Shown piece by piece: positions 1 through 10,600 of a stretch of 35,910 nucleotides of DNA. How positions within the stretch are numbered: the first letter of the stretch is position 1; every line of letters begins with the position of its first letter. The DNA is from Chara braunii (taxonomy: Eukaryota > Streptophyta > Charophyceae > Charales > Characeae): assembly GCA_003427395.1 (NCBI GenBank), contig BFEA01000436.1, forward strand, positions 310,929 through 346,838. Direction: 5' to 3'. The notes beneath the pieces are model-generated. The model saw nothing but the letters and a program-made list of their open reading frames with translations, made no database searches and was not told the origin of the DNA. The position numbers were made by a program, and so were the translations under genes.

Positions 1-383
1 TTTTTTTTTGAAAGCCCAAGGTGTTCTAGAGGCCAAGGACCAGACTCGTGGTGATTGCTGGTAGCAACAGGGATAGGCCACCTACCCTACCTATCCCCAC
101 GTTAATACTCCCATCACACCCCCTGTCCCTACTATCCTACCTCAGTGTGACCAGCACTCAGGACCATCACCCTACCAGTATTGAGGGCAATTTCGACCAG
201 ACAGCAGTGACAAGCACCAGGGGCATGGTCCCACTAGCGACCGGATAGGATAAGGGTGGGGGTTGGGGAAAGGAAGGGTAAGCACGCCTGCTCAGGTGTC
301 CGCTCTTATCAGCACCTCAAGCACCAGCTCAGGCAAAAAAAAAAAAAAAAAAAGTTTGTGTGTCAGTTGAGTGACCCAAATCC

Positions 384-742
384 GGCTGGGAAGCACTCTG
401 CGGTGACTTCCAGGGGGAGGTCTCTGTTTTTTTTTTTTTTTTTGTGGCCTTTCTCCTGTTTTCTCAGCCCAGAAATTCGTAATAAACCTGTCTGGCCTAT
501 GCCACTCAGTGTCACACTGGATCGGCCACGCTTCTATCGGATTGCTAATGGGACCACACCCCAGGGGCATGGTCCCATTAGCAGACGGATTGGAGTGTGG
601 TCTATCTAGTGTAACATTGAGTGGCAGCGGCGCGACAGGTTCATTACGAGTTCATGGGCTGAGAAAACAGGAGAAAGGCAAAAAAAAAAACAAAAAAAAT
701 AGAGACCTCCAACTGGAAATCACGGCAGAGTGCTTCCCAGCC
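384..742. repeat. Long inverted (foldback) repeat
   Basis: Two arms of about 170 bp are reverse complements of each other, centred near position 563. The outer ends pair ggctgggaagcactctg (384-400) with cagagtgcttcccagcc (726-742). The inner ends pair gctaatgggacc (544-555) with ggtcccattagc (571-582). The T-run of the left arm (about 424-441) lies opposite the A-rich run of the right arm (about 680-700), so even the homopolymers are mirrored. The loop is only about 15 bases. The arms are diverged, with small indels, so this is an old foldback element or inverted duplication rather than an assembly artefact. A related central segment (caggggcatggtcccactag) occurs at about 217-236, suggesting a second, poorer copy to the left. 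No coding content is recognised. Confidence 0.8.
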
Positions 743-917
743 ATCAGATCACAAATGATCTGATGGTGGTGGTTACAACGACAGTGAACGAAGCAGGTCA
801 AATCAGGAGTTTACCCAACAAGATTACCTAAGCCATTCAGGCAAAAAAATACATTGTTTATGGTTTTGATTTTTTTTAAAATACACGAGGTTATAAAAAA
901 AACAAAAAAAATATTTT

Positions 918-944
918 GTTGTACATCTTTGAAAGATCTACAAC
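918..944 (-). repeat. AT-flanked hairpin of a dispersed family (copy 1)
   Basis: The sequence gttgta...ctacaac forms a small stem-loop inside very AT-rich DNA. Read on the minus strand, it is followed about 50 bases later by a box close to TTTAAAAAAAATCAAAACC. The same order, hairpin then a TTAAAAATCAAAAA-like box, is seen at 1117-1146, and after the hairpin at 30458-30490. I infer a repeat family; its nature is unknown. Confidence 0.5.
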
Positions 945-1116
945 CCTATATTTTTTATTTTCTTTTTCTGTTTTTTTTTTTAGCCCTTACAAAATCTCTG
1001 TGAAACCCAAAAAAAAAAGGACTCATGTCATTTCTTGCTTTTGTTTTTTCATTGTGCTTATGTTTTTGATTTTTTAAAAATATATTAAAATCCCAAAAAA
1101 TAAAAATAACAATATA

Positions 1117-1146
1117 GGGTCGTAGACCTCAAAAAGATCTACGACC
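1117..1146 (-). repeat. AT-flanked hairpin of a dispersed family (copy 2)
   Basis: The stem gggtcgtag pairs with ctacgacc around a short A-rich loop. On the minus strand it is followed by an AT spacer and the box TTTTTAAAAAATCAAAAACA. On its other side lies ccgattatgtttggcc, comparable to ccgactttgtttagg beside the 30458-30490 hairpin. The DNA from 1190 to 1300 contains several AACGCG/CGCGTT words, echoing the CG-rich palindromes beside the hairpins at 18755 and 30458. Confidence 0.5.
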
Positions 1147-1273
1147 TATTCATTTTATTTTATTTTTCCGATTATGTTTGGCCTAGGAAAAAAATCATTG
1201 CGGAACCCGTTTTTCCCTGTCTAACACGCGTTCAAACGGGGATTGAACGCGAATTCAACGCACGTTGATTTTT

Positions 1274-1554
1274 TTAACGCGAAACCCGCGTTAAATCCAA
1301 TTTCGGACACACAGCAACTATACTTGCTGCATCATATGATGTCAAGGATATGTTTAGTCGTCTGCCACATGGTGATATCTTGGCAGCTGTGAAACGGATT
1401 ATAAAGGCAAACTGGAGGAAGGGAAGAAGGATTGTGAGGGTGAATCCAAGAGGGAGGGTGCGGTGTTTAATTGTAAACAGAAGGAATAAAACGTAGCATA
1501 CGAGCAGTGAACCCGAAGAATGCAATTAACATGCCATAAATCGAAATTGAAGTG
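1274..1554. other. No recognisable gene
   Basis: This stretch has an ordinary base composition. It has one 83-codon open frame on the minus strand, but that frame shows no recognisable domain and is rich in Leu and Phe from T-rich DNA. I see no repeat that ties it to other parts of the window. Confidence 0.4.
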
Positions 1555-2490
1555 AAGATTCAAGGCAATCACCTACTGAACATGATGGTTTGGGTGTCGA
1601 TTTCATTGCACTTCAATAAATTTTGTAACTTAAAGCCTTAGGTCGTAATTGACATGGAGTTGTCATAATTGAAACTCTAGAGAACAATCAACACAATGAG
1701 ACATTGAACAACAATTATGTTGAACTCTCGATTTCATTACACCTTGATCAATTTTGTGTGGGCATTGAGTCGGGCGTATTTTACGTGATATTATGACTTG
1801 CATACATTGGAACTCAATCGAATAGTCAAGGACAATCATACTGTAAACGAGGTAGTTAAAGTATGAATTTCATCACACTTCGATAATTTATGTACTAACG
1901 TAGAAGACGTAACTGGCATGACATTGTCATACATTAAAATTCAAGGGAACGGTGAACACAATGAGATACTGAACGAGAAGGTTGTGAATGACCTCTGCAG
2001 TTCATCACACTTTGATTATTTTTTTATATCATTGAACATTGAGTCGGGCGTATTTTACATGATATTGTGACTGACACAAATTGCAAGTGAATCGAAGAGT
2101 CAAATAAATTACACGGTAAACAATATGGTTTAAGTATGGATTCCATCACACTTCAATAATTTATATAATTTAAAAGACGTAACTGACATGTTATTGTTAT
2201 ACATCGAAATTCACGAGAACGGTGAACGCAATGAGACACTGAACGAGAAGGTTATGAATGATCTCTGCATTTCATCATACTTCGATTAATTTTGTATATC
2301 ACTAAGCATTGAGTCGGACGTATTTTACATTGCATTGTGACTGACATAAATTGGAAGTGAATCGAAGAGTCAATGCAGTCACACAATAAACGAAATGGTT
2401 TAAGTGTGAATTATGTCGCACTTCGATAAATTATGTATCTTACGAGACGTAACTGACATGCCATTGTCATAAACTGAAAATCAAGTGAGT
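1555..2490. repeat. Tandem satellite, ~135-bp monomers in ~270-bp dimers
   Basis: The word cattgagtcgg recurs at 1763, 2037 and 2307, giving dimer periods of 274 and 270 bp. Within each dimer, two diverged halves alternate. Both halves contain a form of 'acgtaactgacatg...ttgtcatacat', an 'aacggtgaacacaatgagac' or 'gaagagtcaa...cacggtaaac' segment, and a 'ttcatcacacttcgataat' end. About three and a half dimers are present and they are well diverged from each other. No coding capacity is evident. Confidence 0.8.
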
Positions 2491-2544
2491 ACTATGGGTT
2501 ATGTCGCACTTCGAGAAATATCGTAAAAAATAACTGACGTAACT

Positions 2545-2850
2545 GACGTTTGCGCGAACAGCTAGCGAACATGTTCGGGCGAACATATTTTTTTTTCCGT
2601 AAAAAATAAAAAAATAAAAAAATAATATTTTTTGATTTTTGATTTTTAACTCATGATTGGTTACGAATTTCAACATGATTCCCTGGCAAAAGTTGCTTGT
2701 ATTATTATTTTACATAACATATATGTTTTCCAGATTTTTCTGAGAAGGTTGTTTTGTTTTTTTTTTTTAAATATTTTTTATGTTCGCGTTCGGAGGGTTT
2801 TGGGCGCTTGTTCGCGTTCGGGCGAACATGTTTGCGTTCGCCTCTGAACG
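2545..2850 (+). mobile_element. MITE-like element, copy 1
   Basis: An AT-rich core of about 125 bp (2630-2745: gatttttaactcatgattgg ... acataacatatatgttttcc) is flanked by GTTCG/CGAAC-rich inverted ends. The left end is gcgaacatgttcgggcgaac (about 2566-2588); the right end is gttcgggcgaacatgtttgc (about 2814-2834). The same core occurs as a reverse complement at about 19725-19850, again between CGAAC-rich inverted ends. Inverted termini, short length, lack of an ORF and a second copy elsewhere are the hallmarks of a non-autonomous DNA transposon. I did not find a convincing target-site duplication. Confidence 0.6.
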
Positions 2851-3341
2851 TGAGCACGATGCTATGTAGCATGAAAGTATCACATGAACTTTATTCAAAA
2901 GTCGAAAATTTTTTGCACACGTGCCAGAAATTGTAAACGCAAAATCAAACTACGTCTAATATATTAAATGCGACAAACCAACTCAGAAGCTAGAAGAATA
3001 GTGGCTAATATGCCATTAAGGGCTTGTTGTTTCAAACCAGCTAATATAGAATGATGAGCCCAAGTTACACAACTCCAAATGAAAGTAGAATAATAGTATT
3101 TAGAAATTGGATTCCTCAAGGATCAAACACATCAAATTGAATACCTTTTGGAGGCCAATAGCTCCAATTTGTACGGTAGGCGTCAGGCTTAAATGAAAGA
3201 AAACCCAAAAAAAAGCTGCAAAAAACATTACTTCTGACACAATGAACAAAATCATACCATAACGATTGAACTACATCTAAATTAAATGCTACGAGCCGCC
3301 AAAATATAAACTTAAAAAAATACTATCATTTACGAAAGCAT
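2851..3341. other. No recognisable gene
   Basis: This AT-rich single-copy-looking DNA lies between the MITE-like element and the minus-strand coding remnants. No domain, RNA gene or clear repeat could be identified on either strand. Confidence 0.4.
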
Positions 3342-3867
3342 CTACAAGCGTCCCTGCATCCCATGAGAACCAAACCCATATAAAACATTCATTGACGATC
3401 CGAAAGCAAGAGTTTGTGGTTGTCCCTTTGTCGCCAAGTTCAAGAACACCGAAATGTATTTCATCCTTACAAACCTACCAACACTTGCGAAGGACTTACC
3501 GATGACGTCAAGCACGCAAAATGCCACTTGCTCTACCTCATACCGCTTCTCAACCTCATCAGTTTGACTGACAATCTCAAAATCGGATTGTCCGTTCTCG
3601 TAGAGAAGACACAAATTGCCCATATTGCGATCATTGATTCTAAGCTCATTACAAGAAAGAAGCACTACAACCTCTGCCAAAGTTCACTTCGGTTCGAACA
3701 TGCCATACACAACACTCTGCAGAGGTCGGAACCGGCCAAAGACAACCGTACGTAACAGTATGACACATCTCATGACCGTGTTCAGTAACACGCAGCGGAT
3801 ATATTTCCAAAAACGGATTGTAGGACGCACAGTCTGACAACTCTTGTTTCAAGTCTGCAGACCACAC
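3342..3867 (-). pseudogene. Possible coding remnants of unknown function
   Basis: Two overlapping minus-strand open frames, 3680-3342 (112 codons) and 3867-3649 (72 codons), have non-repetitive, protein-like composition, such as the segment SQTDEVEKRYEVEQVAFCVL. They lie in different frames and could be parts of one broken gene. I do not recognise a family. They lie downstream of the DUF7869-type remnant in the same orientation and may belong to the same insertion, but that is inference. Low confidence that they were ever translated. Confidence 0.2.
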
Positions 3868-4932
3868 GCGAGGTGACCTCGTGGCGTTCTCTAGGCGAAG
3901 TTAAAATCGTTTATTCTCTTGTTGTCTAAGTGCGGCGAGCAGGGACGGAAGTTGTCTGCCGCCGATGGCATAATGAGGTGCTTTGATTAGGCTCCCCCAC
4001 TCCATCGCGGAAGCAAACTTGTACTCCTTATGCCATGAACATTTCCTTGTCAGAATTGTTCTATCTCATTCTGCCTCGGAACAGGCATCGAGAGGTTTGT
4101 CCAAGAAGGGGACGACACAAATCTATGGGTCGTTTTCGAACTCCGTTGTGATTGACCCGATAATTTTTGTATCGTCGCCCCCAACCACATAATCCGCATG
4201 CACAAGGGCGAATAGGATACGAATAATCATGTCAATCGCCCATTCCTCTTGACGCACTCCCTACACAAAACGTAATATGCAAACACAAACGAAAATGAAT
4301 TGTTGAAAAAGTAAAAAAATTACCTTTACGATTAAGTTAACTTCTAAAATTTCTTAACCAACCATCTTACAAAAATCAAGCCTAGACCGTGGACAAAATC
4401 CCACCTTGTCGTACCACAGAATCGTCGCAATTCAGTAAGTTCAAGAAGAATATGCTCCCTTCCAAATTCTCATCCGAACAATGATTTTCAAATATCCTAC
4501 TGGCTCACCTATCGAGCGGACTGACAAGACCTATGACGTGTACTCATCGCTTTTGTCCCGTTGATTGACACTTTCTTCAACAATGGACTCAGATCTCGAA
4601 GTGCAGCTTTAGCATTCAGTCGAACATTGGAAGGAATCACAAGTCCAGTCATGAACAGTTTTGTACCTCTGGCCGATCTCTCCAAACCAAAAGGATCGAG
4701 TCGACACGTTGCCATTGTGTCTGGTCAGTCATTTTCCATCTTTTCTCCCATGCGTTATCATACAATTATCGGAGCGACTTTGCTCTCTCAGTCGGCACCC
4801 AGTATTCCACTAACACTTGATTATAATTCTGCGAATTTTTTTCACCAGGCTCCCGAGAAATAGCTTTGCCCACCCCGATAGGCACGCCGATGGACAAATC
4901 GTCGTGAGAGGGGCGAAGGATAAGAAAAGCGC
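3868..4932. other. Intervening DNA with short minus-strand frames, unassigned
   Basis: Only short open frames are seen here, for example 4715-4509 on the minus strand with 68 codons. None has a domain I can name. The codon-like composition of the minus strand suggests old 3' sequence of the neighbouring decayed element, but no motif supports this. Confidence 0.25.
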
Positions 4933-7452
4933 CTACGTCAACATACACGAGGGAGTCGAAACTGGTCTTTGGGCGATTTTTTCTTCGTCCAACAAATAGA
5001 GGTTCCCTTTCGTCGATGTTGGCACTATGAGGAGAAGATTGTCAATCGCTTTCGAGCAGCCGTGGTCTTGGCAAAAAACTATCCAGAGGTTGTTAGAATA
5101 ACCCGTTGACAATGATCTCGTCGTCATGTTTGATAACCTCCTCCCAGTAACATAAAGCTCTTTGTCTTCTACTGACCTCATGGTCGTTTTAAGTGCATCA
5201 CGTTGACTGCGTGCTCTCCCGCAACTCGCAGAATCGGATAACACCATTTTTGCCATTATAATAGTCCTTTCGAGAATTGAACCACGTTGGCGACCTGCAT
5301 AGCTTTCATCGGGGTTTAAATTGAACGAATAATCGGACCTTCTTCTGACAACCAATTGTCGTCATCACAAAACTCGTTGCACAACATGCCCAGATTATCT
5401 CCAACCATCAAAAATTTAAGCAAGTGCGGTTTCGAAATACCAGTAATGTCCGACGCAACGCATGTGTCTACTATACATATCCAATCTGCCAGTGTGTCGA
5501 GGAAAATACATTTGGAAGGATTTTTGTGGGATTGCTCTATGACCTTGTAAAACTCATCCATAGTATAAACGTTTAGGTCTTTCAATTTCTTCGAGAAGAC
5601 GCTGAAAGTAACATTAACATCTGTATGGGTATGTCCCACCAACATGAAACCTATTTCTACCTCTTGAAAAACTTTGAACTTAACCAAGAGTTATTTGCTC
5701 GACATGCAACTAGGGCACATATGTACTTGTTCTTGTTTTCCCGCCAACAGTTATTTGCTCGAATGCGCAAAAACGGTGACAGGGACGTCCGTTCGCTTTA
5801 ATTTCGACGAGGGTTTTCATAAGATAAGTAGCGACTGTGTTCGAATCGTGTTTGAAATACTTTTAACCACGTGTAGACATTAATATTAGGGTCTCTACCG
5901 TGTGCAGTGACTCCTGCCAGATTCGTCTTCATCACCATCTTGTGCCTAAGTGCTTTCGAGTAGTTCGCCTGACCAATATGGGGGATCGTCATCTTTTTCA
6001 GATCCATGTCGTCAATGATGAGACACAAACGTTCATTTGGACAGACCATCAAATCAGTCTTCGCTCGACTATAGTCCAGTCTGTGTTCAACTTTTCGCCT
6101 TTTGTGAACTTTGATCTTCTCCTGAGCTCATTCTCGATCTCGACGAAGAGCAACATATTGTATACGTTCTTTTAGTTCATGGCAGGCGACACACTTTGTG
6201 AATGTGTTCGAGTGTGCAGTGCTAGTGAAACCTGAAAAAAGTGTTTCTGCCACAATTTATAAAAGTTGGACTCAGGCATGACTTCAAGACAGATATCCAC
6301 AAAGTCTGATTTGATGGACTCATAAATTGAACGCTTCGTAAAAGCAGTTGGCAGTCGAAGTTTCGGTCTATAAATCCCATCTTGATGAGCCACCTCATTT
6401 GGCATGCTATTTGCATATAAGTCTATGAATGTTTTCATGTTGGCAAGCATGACGATTGTCTTTTCATTTGGTTGTTGTCTACCTGTCAACCCGTGCTCGC
6501 AACGCACAAAGCCATTGTCCAATCGCGTTTTGTAGCTATAAAACGTATTACGAGAGACACCGAGAACATTGCAGTAGGCCTTGACGGACATGTAACGTTC
6601 CAACTCTACAGGACGGACACGTTTTTGTCCACCTTCATTCGGCGTTAAATTTTTAAGACTTTTTATCCACCACTTTACTCGCTCTTCAGGGTTGTTACTG
6701 TACAATCCTTGTCTAACCTTTCGGACTTCCTCCGGCGACAGGTCCTAAGAACAATGAGCCTTGCAATACGCCATGCCACGTACCATGAGCAATTTCATTT
6801 CGGACAGCATGTCTTTTGCTCTTTTGTACTGTTGTATCTTCCTAGCATTTTTATTAGCCATGCTATAGGGTCTTGTCTCCCCTGGCAGAGGTGTAGGTAA
6901 AATTTGTAGTACTGCTATTTTTTCTTTATCACTTCCGCCAAACGCTTTCGACCCAGTTTGGCTCTTAACAACAATCGCATCATGAGATCGCACTCACGTT
7001 GGACTCGTCCGTGTCGTGGATAGTTCCTCCGAAGAATAGTTAGTGGCAACCAACTTTCTACCACTGTACCTAGCTTGCTGTAACGAGGCACTGGAAGAGG
7101 ATTGTTGTTCAGGCGAGTAATCAGTGGTTACCAACTTCCCACTCTCGACTTCAGAGGTTGTAAAAGAAGCAGCCATCAACACACAACAGTTGTCCACCGA
7201 AGTTGTGGGGTGCACCTCGCCAGAAACATGGAACTCGTTTTTGGAGGTGGGCGGCTCTTCGCCTGTGGATGGTGTCGCTAAAACCTTAGGCAAATGGATG
7301 CAACCCCCAAAGCTCTCACGCAAAGTGAGACTTCGTTTTCTGGGGAACACAACACTGGACCGTTGGAACGGTGAACTGTCGAAAGAGCTCGTTGGGGCCA
7401 ACTCCAGGTCTTCAAGGTAAAAATGCAAGTCGATGGCCTGTTTGGTATGCAT
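4933..7452 (-). pseudogene. Decayed DUF7869-type, transposon-like gene
   Basis: An ATG at 7452-7450 opens a frame that runs to about 6172, apart from in-frame TGA (6996-6994) and TAG (6747-6745). The first ~150 residues are Ser/Thr-rich. At about 6588-6505 there is an HTH-like stretch (YCNVLGVSRNTFYSYKTRL), followed by HGLTGRQQPN. After a frameshift near 6200 come a knuckle CVACHELKERIQYV (about 6194-6160), an in-frame TGA (6130-6128) and IIDDMDLKKMTIPHI (about 6020-5978). Then follow GVTAHGRDP, NCWRENKNKY (about 5752-5723) and, after another shift, GFMLVGHTHTDVNVTFSVFS (about 5654-5595). This order (conserved-start HTH region, C-x2-C, 'D-x-MD-x-K...PH', 'N-C-x-EN', 'GHTH-x-D') is that of DUF7869 proteins, a family I associate with mobile elements. 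The core ends near 5316; the frame 5355-4933 may be its tail. At least three stops and two frameshifts make it non-functional. Confidence 0.7.
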
Positions 7453-7640
7453 AGCCTGGTTTATGCGGCCATTCGTTGAACCGTCCTTTCCGCCGTCATA
7501 TAGTCGTCGGTGTCGTGGATGAGGTCCCCGTTAGAAAAACCGATCGAACTCTCCAGTGCAGAGTGAACGGGCAATTCGAATTCGTCTCCACACCCTGCAA
7601 AACAGCGGATCAAACTGTAAGCACGAATACTAAAAATATG
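7453..7640. other. Upstream flank of the DUF7869-type gene
   Basis: The minus-strand frame stays open from the ATG at 7452 back to about 7533 (ending at a TAA), so an upstream exon or an earlier start cannot be excluded. No TATA box could be assigned with confidence. Confidence 0.3.
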
Positions 7641-7989
7641 CGTTTTTGACCCCACACAAACCACCAACCCCCCTCTACCCCCTCAAATCCCCGATGCGGC
7701 ATTTCTACATGGTGAGCTCGTGTGCTTGCAGTGCAATCTCCTACAACCGATTTGCTGCAAAAGGAAGGTGCAAATTTGCAGGCAGGTGGCACGAATGATG
7801 CAGCAAACCACGACATGTGAAGTGCGCCGACATCCGAACTTCGAATGCACTGATTGTCGAAGCCGAAAAATATCCAAATATTTCATGCCTCGACTCTGGT
7901 GACTAGAATTGCATAGATAGAAAAGGGAGATTCCCTTTCACCTTTTGCTTTTTATAAATTTATTAGTTCGACGTTAAAGTCCGTAGCAG

Positions 7990-8230
7990 CTATCAAAGTC
8001 AAACCCCTTGACCTGTTTACAGGCCTCCAATGATGGAACCCAGCTGCTACAAAGGGCCTTGGCCCGCCTACCACTCATCCCCGCAGGTTGCTAAAGAGGG
8101 AAGGTCCCGGAACCGCCTTGGCGGTTTTCTAGCGTCAAGAGGTTAGTCCCTCAAGGCGCATGTCACCCGACACTTGAGTGTCGAACGGGACCCTCGATAC
8201 CATCGAGGGCCCCGTGAGTATGGGCAGTAC
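7990..8230. other. Array of short GC-rich hairpins
   Basis: Five perfect or near-perfect small stem-loops lie within about 200 bases: cctgtttacagg (8012-8023), gggccttggccc (8054-8065), aaccgccttggcggtt (8111-8126), cgacacttgagtgtcg (8168-8183) and ccctcgataccatcgaggg (8191-8209). Spacing is roughly 25-60 bases. No coding frame or known RNA family was recognised. Structured RNA or an organelle-derived GC-cluster region are both possible. Confidence 0.5.
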
Positions 8231-8954
8231 ATAGTACGCCATCACTGCCACTGCTTGCGAACTCATGCATGGCTAGTCGTTATGAGGAAGCCTGAGTCCG
8301 CGCGGCATTTATACGACGTTCCGCGTGTGACGCCCTTTGGATTTCCGTGGCATTTGCGTATGGGCCGGACACCCAAGGGACTAGGCGTGTTTCGGTTTTG
8401 TGAGTATGTCGACTCCATGTTTTTGGTGTTGTGTGACACGTGGCGAGGAGGATGTGGGACCGCGCGTATCCCTTATGCAATAGCGTATGATAAACGCCCA
8501 TCGGTTGGGCGTCATCTACGATTGTAACATGAAGGTATGGTTTAGGCAGGTGCGAGGAACGTTTCAACGTTCTTGGATCCTATAAGTGCGCTGGGATCTG
8601 AACTTGCCGGAAACAGAATCCATGACGAACTGACATTCCGTGGTTGCAATGAATTGACTGTCGGACAAGCGTCATCACAAATGCAAGGCTATGAGTGTTT
8701 GCAGATAAAAACGAATATGGCCGAATGACCCTCAAGCGACCCCTATAAACCCCGATTAAGTCCGCCGCCAAGGCGAGGTCGTGTGTTGGAGCTGCGAGCC
8801 TCTGCAGTCTGCGCGGCTTTAAAACCAGTGCGTTTTCGCAGGCGAAGGACACAAACGACCACAACAGCGTCGGGAACCGTTACAGGTCGACGGGTTGCAA
8901 CAGAAGAAAAAAACCATGGCCGAGGTTACCATCACCAGCAAGTCCATGTCCGGT

Positions 8955-9495
8955 TGTGAAAATAAAAATCATGGTTCGAGGTCCCTCAAGTGACCCCCTA
9001 TAAACCCTGATTAACTTCAGCGACAAGGCGAGCTCGTGTGCTCGCACTACAAGCTTTTGAAGCACGAACAACGGCAAAAATTAGCGAGGATTTGCTGGAG
9101 GTTGACTCGAAAGACCAGAACAACATGAGAACCTTAAATCTTGTCCGCACCACCAGTACAAAAACGACCAGGGCTCCAAGACTCTTATGCATCCCCCACA
9201 AACCCCCATTCTGTAAATCGAAAAGGCAAGCACGTGTGTTGGCAATGCTTACTTATGTAGTCCCAACAACGGCCGTACGTCAACCTCGCCCAATCGATGC
9301 CGGATTCCGGGAATGCCTGGAACAAAGCGCGATCCTCAAAGTTCGTCGGGATCTGAACTTGTCAGCGACCGGGCTCCTGTGATCGAGGACATTGTACTGC
9401 TGAGAGGTCATCCGATACTCGTGGTAGGTTAAAAAATAACACGGGCATAGGCCCCTTCAGCAACCCCCATGAACCCCGACTCAGAAACCCTCACA
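8955..9495 (+). repeat. Direct duplication, copy A
   Basis: The segment beginning 'aataaaaatcatggttcgag' at 8961 matches the segment starting at 9870 (offset 909). Shared landmarks are 'gaaagaccagaacaac', 'caaacccccattc', 'ggacattgtactg/gaacattgtactg' and 'cgggcataggcc/tgggtataggcc'. The copies differ by many substitutions and small indels, so the duplication is old. Confidence 0.75.
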
Positions 9496-9863
9496 ACCCA
9501 AACATCCTGTGACTGCAGTGCTTGGGCAGTCGGATTTGCACAGTCTTCCATTTCCACCCTACACATTACCGGACTAAGAAGAACATGGCTCCTGGACCCC
9601 TAAGAAACCCTCATGGACCCTCGATGAGGCTAGCGGAGAAGACGAGCCAGGGTGGGGGCAATGCGAACATCCACAATATAGGGGATGTGACATGAAGGCG
9701 CAGTATCGGCGGATGTAATCAACGATATGATGTAGATGGATCATCGAAGTGCGTTGGGATCCGAACTTGTTCGAGGCAAATTTTGAAAGAAGACAATTTC
9801 CCCGCAACTGCAGAGATTGTACCGTTGGTCTATCGTCTTTACACCTGTAAGGCCATGTATGGT

Positions 9864-10400
9864 TGCAGAAATAAAAATCATGGTTCGAGGTCCCTCAAGT
9901 AACCCCTTATAAACCCCGATGAACTTCAGCGACAAGGCGAGCTCGTGTGCTGGCACCACGAGCTTTTGCAGTCCGGATAAGGATAAAAAGTAGAGTGAAA
10001 TTCTAGGCGGTTGACAGGAAAGACCAGAACAACGCGGGAACCTTAATTCTTGTGCGCACCGCCATACAAAAATAACCAGGGCTCGAAGACCCTTTTGCAT
10101 CCACCACAAACCCCCATTCCATAAATCGACAAGGCACAAATGTGTGCTGGCAATGCCTGCTTCTGCAGTCCTCACAACGGTCGTGCGTCAATTGCGCCCA
10201 ATTGCTGGTGGATTTCACGAATGACCAGAACAAAGCTCGATCCTCAAGGTTCACCAGGATCCGAACTCATCAGCAGACGAGGTCCCGCGATTGCGAACAT
10301 TGTACTGTCGGGAGGTCATTCAACAATCGTGCACGATTAGAGAAGAACATGGGTATAGGCCGCTTCAACAACCGCCACAAAACCCGATTCAGCCACCCCC
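9864..10400 (+). repeat. Direct duplication, copy B
   Basis: This is the second copy of the 8955-9495 segment and keeps the same order of landmarks. The material between the copies (9496-9863) contains a further, more diverged piece of the same family (for example 'gaagtgcgttgggatccgaa' at 9746). Confidence 0.75.
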
Positions 10401-10600
10401 TAAACCCTAAGAACCCGCAGTTTTCCATGCTGGGGCAGATGGGTTCGCTTTGTTTCCCCCTCCAAACGCACATGGTAGAGGACTAAGAAGAACTTGGCCG
10501 TTGGGCCCCTCGGCAGACCCTACAAACCCCCGTAGGGATTTTTAAAGTAGGAGAGCTCATTCGCTGACGAGGAGATCATTTGCGTTGGTCTACCGTGATT

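Larger units (their letters stand above)
7640..10600. repeat. Degenerate tandem repeat region with nested duplications
   Basis: A loosely conserved block recurs through this stretch: a C-rich lead such as 'tataaaccccgat', then 'aaggcgagctcgtgtgct', then a Cys/Gly-like 'gcagtc...' segment. Instances are near 7676, 8740, 8998, 9195, 9470, 9600, 9905, 10107 and 10375. The short open frames here translate the repeats and change with each copy, so they are not genes. The dispersed motif GAAGTSCGYYGRSATCYGAA recurs at 7819, 8584, 9338, 9746 and about 10248. Confidence 0.6.

Noticed and set aside
10410-10424. Telomere-like ccctaaaccctaa
   Set aside because: Fewer than two units of the plant-type repeat, inside C-rich degenerate satellite; no array.
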